Assembly: GCA_014773175.1 (NCBI GenBank)
Contig: VXCM01002219.1
Location: forward strand, 1 to 64,000
Reading direction: 5' to 3'
Origin: Lucifuga dentata
Taxonomy: Eukaryota; Chordata; Actinopteri; Ophidiiformes; Bythitidae
DNA length: 64,000 bases
Part shown: piece after piece, positions 59,235-64,000 of the stretch
Position numbering within the stretch: the first letter of the stretch is position 1
Layout: every line of letters begins with the position of its first letter
Program-made: the position numbers and the translations under genes
Notes under the pieces: generated by a model
Seen by the model: only the letters and a program-made list of their open reading frames with translations
What the model was told of the DNA's origin: nothing
The model's database searches: none

Positions 59235-59295
59235 AAGTCAAGTTTATTTGTATATGCTAATGTTTACATAAGATGCCTCAAAGGGCTTTACAGGC
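59235..59295. repeat. Fish interspersed-repeat-like block
   Basis: The words CAAGTTTATTTGTATA and AAAGGGCTTTACAGG, about 25 bp apart, recall a pattern repeated across many teleost genomes. A similar stretch (AACTTTATTTATATAACACA) is near 27139. The identification is from general memory of the pattern, so confidence is limited. Confidence 0.4.
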
Positions 59296-60008
59296 CCACA
59301 CATGAACCACCCAGCTCCATCCAGCAAAAGCTCTATGAAGACAAGGACACACTCTAAAAGCCCTTATCGTATAAGAAACAAAAAACAAAACTTGTATAAA
59401 ACTTAATACTCTGCTAAATACACCTTATACATATGCATATATGAATTTTTAACCTTACGGTCCTAAGATTAAATCAGTTAATGATGTGGCCACACCCTAC
59501 TCAAGTGCAAAAGTGCGACATGATTTTCATCTAGAGGGATACATCAAATTTCCTCCTTTTACTCTGACAACATTTAAGTCACTTTTTGCATTGAAATATA
59601 TGTATTTTGGCTAAAAGCTTTCCTTGATTTCCTTCTTTGGTTTGTCGGGGAAATGTTTCTAAGGCTTTATATAACTTCTTTCTTTCCTGGTACATATTTA
59701 GTTGAATTATGAAGACAGCCTAACACACCCAACTACATCAAATATTATTATACTTTATTATTAGATGTTGACTGTTCTGACACACCTGCACTTCAGGCTT
59801 ATTCTGCTGTCCTGCCTGATGTTTGGTGCTTCATTGTGTACTATTTAGTGCTGAAAGTTAAATAGGACACCTGGACTAATAGATAATTTAACTTCTGTTG
59901 GATTTAGTCATTTTTGGATGATAATTTAAAAATGTTTATTATTTACTTTCATCAGCTACAGTTTAATCAATGAATTTTATCATCTGTGTTGAAATTTGGA
60001 TCTTGGGT

Positions 60009-60012
<4 letters not shown>

Positions 60013-60077
<65 letters not shown>

Positions 60078-60078
60078 N

Positions 60079-60142
<64 letters not shown>
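60013..60142. repeat. Compound (CT)n(CA)n microsatellite split by an N gap
   Basis: CT then CA repeats run to an N at 60078, after which a nearly identical CT-CA block follows. It is probably one locus shown twice, as at the other N joints. Confidence 0.9.
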
Positions 60143-60143
<1 letters not shown>

Positions 60144-63100
60144 AGATGCACAAGAAAGGAATCTGGAGTGAGTCAGATGTGTCATTTTTTCCAATTGCAC
60201 ACAACTACATGTGATTCTAGACCATTCTGGTGCAACCATCCTCCACCATAATGTTGTTGACTCAGGGAGGCCATTTTAGTTTGTGCTGCAGGCTCATGGA
60301 AATCAGAAAATGGAAATCATCCCACAACAGCAAAGCACCAAAGTCCTTGAACACATGACTCACCCATCCTGTGGATCATGGTAGGAGAGGGCTGTAACTT
60401 GAGCAAATAACTTCACCCACATAATTTCAATAGTTACAACACTACTTACTGCTAACCCTTTGATAGCAGGAAAGGTGTTTTAAAAGGCCTTTCATCATAA
60501 AATCAAATATGAGTTACTGTCAGCAGAACAAGCAGTGGAACACGCAGTTTTTATGGTTCTGTTCCAAGACTTCCACTGCCTCACTCTTTTCTGGTGGTAG
60601 GTTTCCTACGCAATAGCAATAATTAGAATCTACAGCAGTCCTTTTGTGTGTTTAGAAACTTCAGAGTTAAAAACTTAAACTAAAGCAAGCCACAAGAACA
60701 ATAAGCAGTTTTCTGCCAACAGCAACATTTTCTCTTCCAACCCTGCCAACCTTCCTCCCCCTGGTCTTTATTTCTTTCTTGGCCCCACACACTTTACTTT
60801 TCCTTCCTCTCTCCCTTTCCTTTCTCTCTGGATGTTTCTTTATGATTGTGAATGACGGGGGAACTTTTGTTAAAAGCAGTTGCACTAAAGACTGCCGATG
60901 AGGGAGGAACACAGAGAGAGGCTGTATTGTTTCACTACACAGGGTCCCTGTGTGGCTGTCAGCCCCCTGTAGGAGCTTTAGGCATGGTATGCATGTGCTG
61001 AGCATCTGGTGGTACAAGACACATCTGGAAAACAGTGAGGCGGTGGAGGTCTTGGAACAGCTAACACTAGGGAGTCCAGAGGCTAAAGCCCAACCTAGTT
61101 TTCTCTCTAGCCACTTTGGGAAGAATACAATTTAGGATTAGCCTCAATACATTTCAGATGCTATTCATATGGAAGATCCTTTGCTTTGGGCTTAACATTG
61201 TGCTGTTTCTAGAATGAGTGTGTTGGGTCGTGCAGTTTTTGAAGACTAACTGTGGCTGCAGAGTCCTTAAATAGGAATTTTCTCCCTCGTTGGCATGTTT
61301 ATGGCTGTGATACATTGTTGGTGCTCAGTGGCCAATACAAGAGCATGTCCTTATTGTTAGTAGTTTAGAGGGACGTGTCCACGCAGACAGACACAACATG
61401 CAGCCACCACACATATAGTATAGCCCCACCCTCTGAGTTTTATGGAGTTTCCCTTACACTAGTGTGGGGTTGGGTTTGAAATCCCAAGTCTAGCAAAAGG
61501 AATGGGGGGAGGAAAATGGATACTTAGTCAGCACTCAAGGGCTACTTCACCTCATGTGTCCTGTCTCCCTTCTTTGCATATGAGGCAGAGCTTGGGACAC
61601 GTAAATGCCAAAATAGAATTCAAGCAAAGGCAAGTAAGAATTCCTGATACAAATTGTAAAACACAAGTCATTTAAGTTATGCAAGCTTTCAGCTGTGCTT
61701 ATGCCTTGCAAAAGCTGAAATGTGTATCTACATTATGTATATCTGCATTTATTAGGCAAGAAGGTGGCCTTTGGATTGTAACCTGTCTTGCTATCTGTTC
61801 CGGAATGAGGGTGTTTCTTCCTAATCATGCACTTACAAGGAGGTTGTGTACTGTGCATTTTTCTGTAGCACTAAAACGTGGCGTCGTAATTCAGTACTGG
61901 AATGGAATTAGGAAGGTCAAAGGTGAGCCTGCTGAGAGGAAATAGGCGAGGGCAGAGAAAGACAAGATAATATGAAATAGTCACTAGCAGGCATAGCCAT
62001 ATAATATTGCCTTAAAGTGACCTCTTTTAGTTGATATGAAACAGTGTTTAGAGAAGTGATTATTTATTGCTGAGTTTGTGTTGCCTTGCAACAGAACTTG
62101 CCAGTGTTTGCCAGTGTGAGCACAGAGAAGAAAGTGCGTGACATGAGGGAAGAGAAGAGAGGTACGGCAGAGGGAAAACAGAAAGCCCCTGCACTTTTGG
62201 ACATGAAACCCCAGTGTTGCTCCTGGCTCATATTACCAGAATTTGGAGGTGGGGCACTAGTTGTCAAACTGAAGAAAAACTATAATACGCACTACCATAA
62301 TGACAGTGGGCAAGAAATATTGATTAAATATTGAAAAAGACAATAAAATTGAACCAGAGTGCAGATTATTTCTTTTTCTATTGTTTTTTTTAAGCAACAT
62401 GTCAGTTGTTGCACTACATAGAACCTTTATCTTGTACTTCAAATGCAATAATAATGATTGAGCATTAATAGTGTTTTAACAGTAAAACTTATTTAAAGAT
62501 AAATAGTCTGTCTCTCCTCTCTCACACACTATGACAACTCAAATATCAGTAAATCTCACATTTAAAATTTTAGACATGCAGTTACTTTGTGGTTGGGGTG
62601 TGTGCTGAATCTTGAAATTAACTCCAGACTATTAATTATCTTCTGATGAAATCCAAGCACCATAACTATTGTTTATAGCAGCTGTTGTAAGTAGAGATTC
62701 TGTAGAAAATCTGCCATGTTAGGAGACACCAGTTAATTTGACAACAGTAAGTCAGTTGCTCGTTGCAGGTTTCGGTTTAGTCATAGGCAGTTTAGACCTA
62801 GCTCTCTCAAACAGACAAGAGATAGATACCCCAAGCCTACATGTCAAAGGATTGATTGCTATTTCATGTATTGACTTGCTGGTGGTTTCCTTCCCACCCA
62901 AAGACAGAGTTGGACTGTTGGAACATTTACAGCTATGACTGGAATGTGGAGCTCAGGAAGGTATCTGCTCATGTTGAAGCATAACAGATGGGAGGTGAAC
63001 CACAGGGAGGAGAAACTGTTGCAAAATACCTCAACTCCCATGCAGATGAACAGATTAAAACTGTGAAGAGAGAGCGATTTTTATTTTTTATTTTTTTGCA

Positions 63101-63512
63101 CAAAGTTGAGAAACTGATGACACAGTATCTGATATGCAAACACAGGTAACAGGAAGATATCTTTTTTTTTTTTTCCAGTATGTCCAAATTAATGAGTCAT
63201 TCTACTTTTTGGGTGATTTGTCGAAATAATAGGTGGGGCAACTGTGTTATACCTGAAGATAAGTTTTTAGTTTACTGAATTACCTTGGCTGCACATGTGG
63301 CTGAGACAAGACTGAACCTGTCAGAGGTTCCCTGCATTGGTCTGACTTCAGTCTGTTAAGCAGACAAGTTTGTTCACATTGCATCAGACAAACAGAGCAC
63401 AGAACTCTTTCTGAAAACCATCTCAAACTTTGTGTGAAAGTTTGTGCAGCACGGTTTGATACTACATTACAAACTTTGTGACGTGATATTTATCCATACA
63501 CACACACAGGCC

Positions 63513-63912
63513 ATTGCTATGGAAACATCCCTGCTAGTACCTGCCCCCTTGCTTATTATGTTGCTATAGCAGCCATCCCAGAATAGTCTCTTTTTTTTTC
63601 CCTCCCTCCTCCCTCGTGTTCGTGACTCACAACTTGCAGTGGAAACCACAATTCAATCTGTCTCTCATTCCCCTTTTTTCCCTTACATTCTTCTCTCTAC
63701 CAAAGGAACATCTTGCCTTTCTGAATCATCTGTGTGTTTGTGTGAGTTGGGGCACACACACAGTGGGGAATTCCAAAAAGGTTACCAATGATGTTACTAT
63801 GGTGATGATAAATATCAGGCGGGGTGACCTGTGTGTTGCAAGATACTGTATCTTGAGGCCTGCACAGTGTTATTAGCTGACTGAGATTCTAGTAGTAACC
63901 TCTCCATGGAGA
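63513..63912. promoter_or_regulatory. Cluster of RFX X-box-like motifs
   Basis: ATTGCTATGGAAAC (63513-63526), GTTGCTATAGCAGC (63560-63573), GTTACTATGGTGAT (63793-63806) and a GTAACC...CCATGGAGAC stretch near 63894-63912 resemble the RFX X-box GTTGCCATGGCAAC. Each is imperfect; the support comes from their density. The region may be an enhancer or promoter of a gene just outside the window. Confidence 0.35.
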
Positions 63913-64000
63913 CATGCTGGACTCAATTGGTACTTTAGGTGCACTTTGTTTTCAGCTTGTGGTTTGCTTACTAACAGTGTAACACTTTAATCACGTGTAG

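Larger units (their letters stand above)
58733..64000. other. Intergenic region right of eef1g, no gene recognised
   Basis: No coding sequence with domain support was found on either strand. The stretch 59235-59295 (CAAGTTTATTTGTATA and AAAGGGCTTTACAGG) resembles a block common in fish interspersed repeats. A CT/CA compound microsatellite with an N gap lies at 60013-60142. X-box-like motifs cluster at 63513-63912. The rest is unassigned and could be upstream sequence of the next gene. Confidence 0.55.

Noticed and set aside
59967..60251. Open frames of repeated Ser-Leu, His-Thr or Arg-Glu on both strands
   Set aside because: They are translations of the CT/CA microsatellite and not proteins.

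Overview
This is a stretch of vertebrate nuclear DNA, almost certainly from a ray-finned (teleost) fish. Four genes have GT-AG introns and encode proteins very close to vertebrate families. The spaces between exons are filled with AT-rich DNA, CA/GA/CT microsatellites, fish-type non-LTR retrotransposon remnants and a dense family of TTAA-bounded miniature transposons. The window also carries 15 single-N gaps left by scaffolding.

Layout. (1) About 1-35.3 kb, plus strand: chrna7, the neuronal nicotinic acetylcholine receptor alpha-7 subunit. It has nine coding exons from 3474 to 35246, encodes 540 residues, and has two large introns (10.7 and 8.8 kb). At least seven pieces of one miniature inverted-repeat element lie in or just before this gene, together with a 5'-truncated RTE-type LINE (12-bp target duplication), a second LINE tail (13-bp target duplication) and a minus-strand LINE fragment. 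(2) 35.3-42.9 kb: chrna7 3' UTR and then gene-poor DNA with small hairpins. (3) 43.9-47.08 kb, minus strand: a five-exon gene for a 248-residue AhpD-like (peroxidase-related) protein with a CxxC...H motif and a mitochondrial-looking N-terminus. (4) 47.6-50.6 kb, plus strand: polr2g, subunit RPB7 of RNA polymerase II, 172 residues in eight exons. It is head-to-head with the AhpD-like gene across a promoter region of about 540 bp. (5) 51.05-58.35 kb, plus strand: eef1g, translation elongation factor 1-gamma, 439 residues in ten exons. It has a 5'TOP-like start and begins only about 200 bp after the polr2g poly(A) signal. (6) 58.6-64 kb: no gene recognised. This part holds a perfect hairpin, a CT/CA microsatellite and a cluster of RFX X-box-like motifs at the far right.

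The genes do not form a functional pathway. chrna7 is a tissue-restricted ion-channel gene in large repeat-filled introns. The block from the AhpD-like gene to eef1g is a compact housekeeping cluster with short shared or adjoining promoters. I see no CRISPR array, operon or unknown multi-gene system. The points most worth a second look are the TTAA miniature-transposon family around chrna7, the microsatellites that act as the splice-acceptor pyrimidine tracts of two chrna7 exons, the single exon that replaces human chrna7 exons 5 and 6, and the 63-66 bp duplications at N gaps, which are assembly artefacts.
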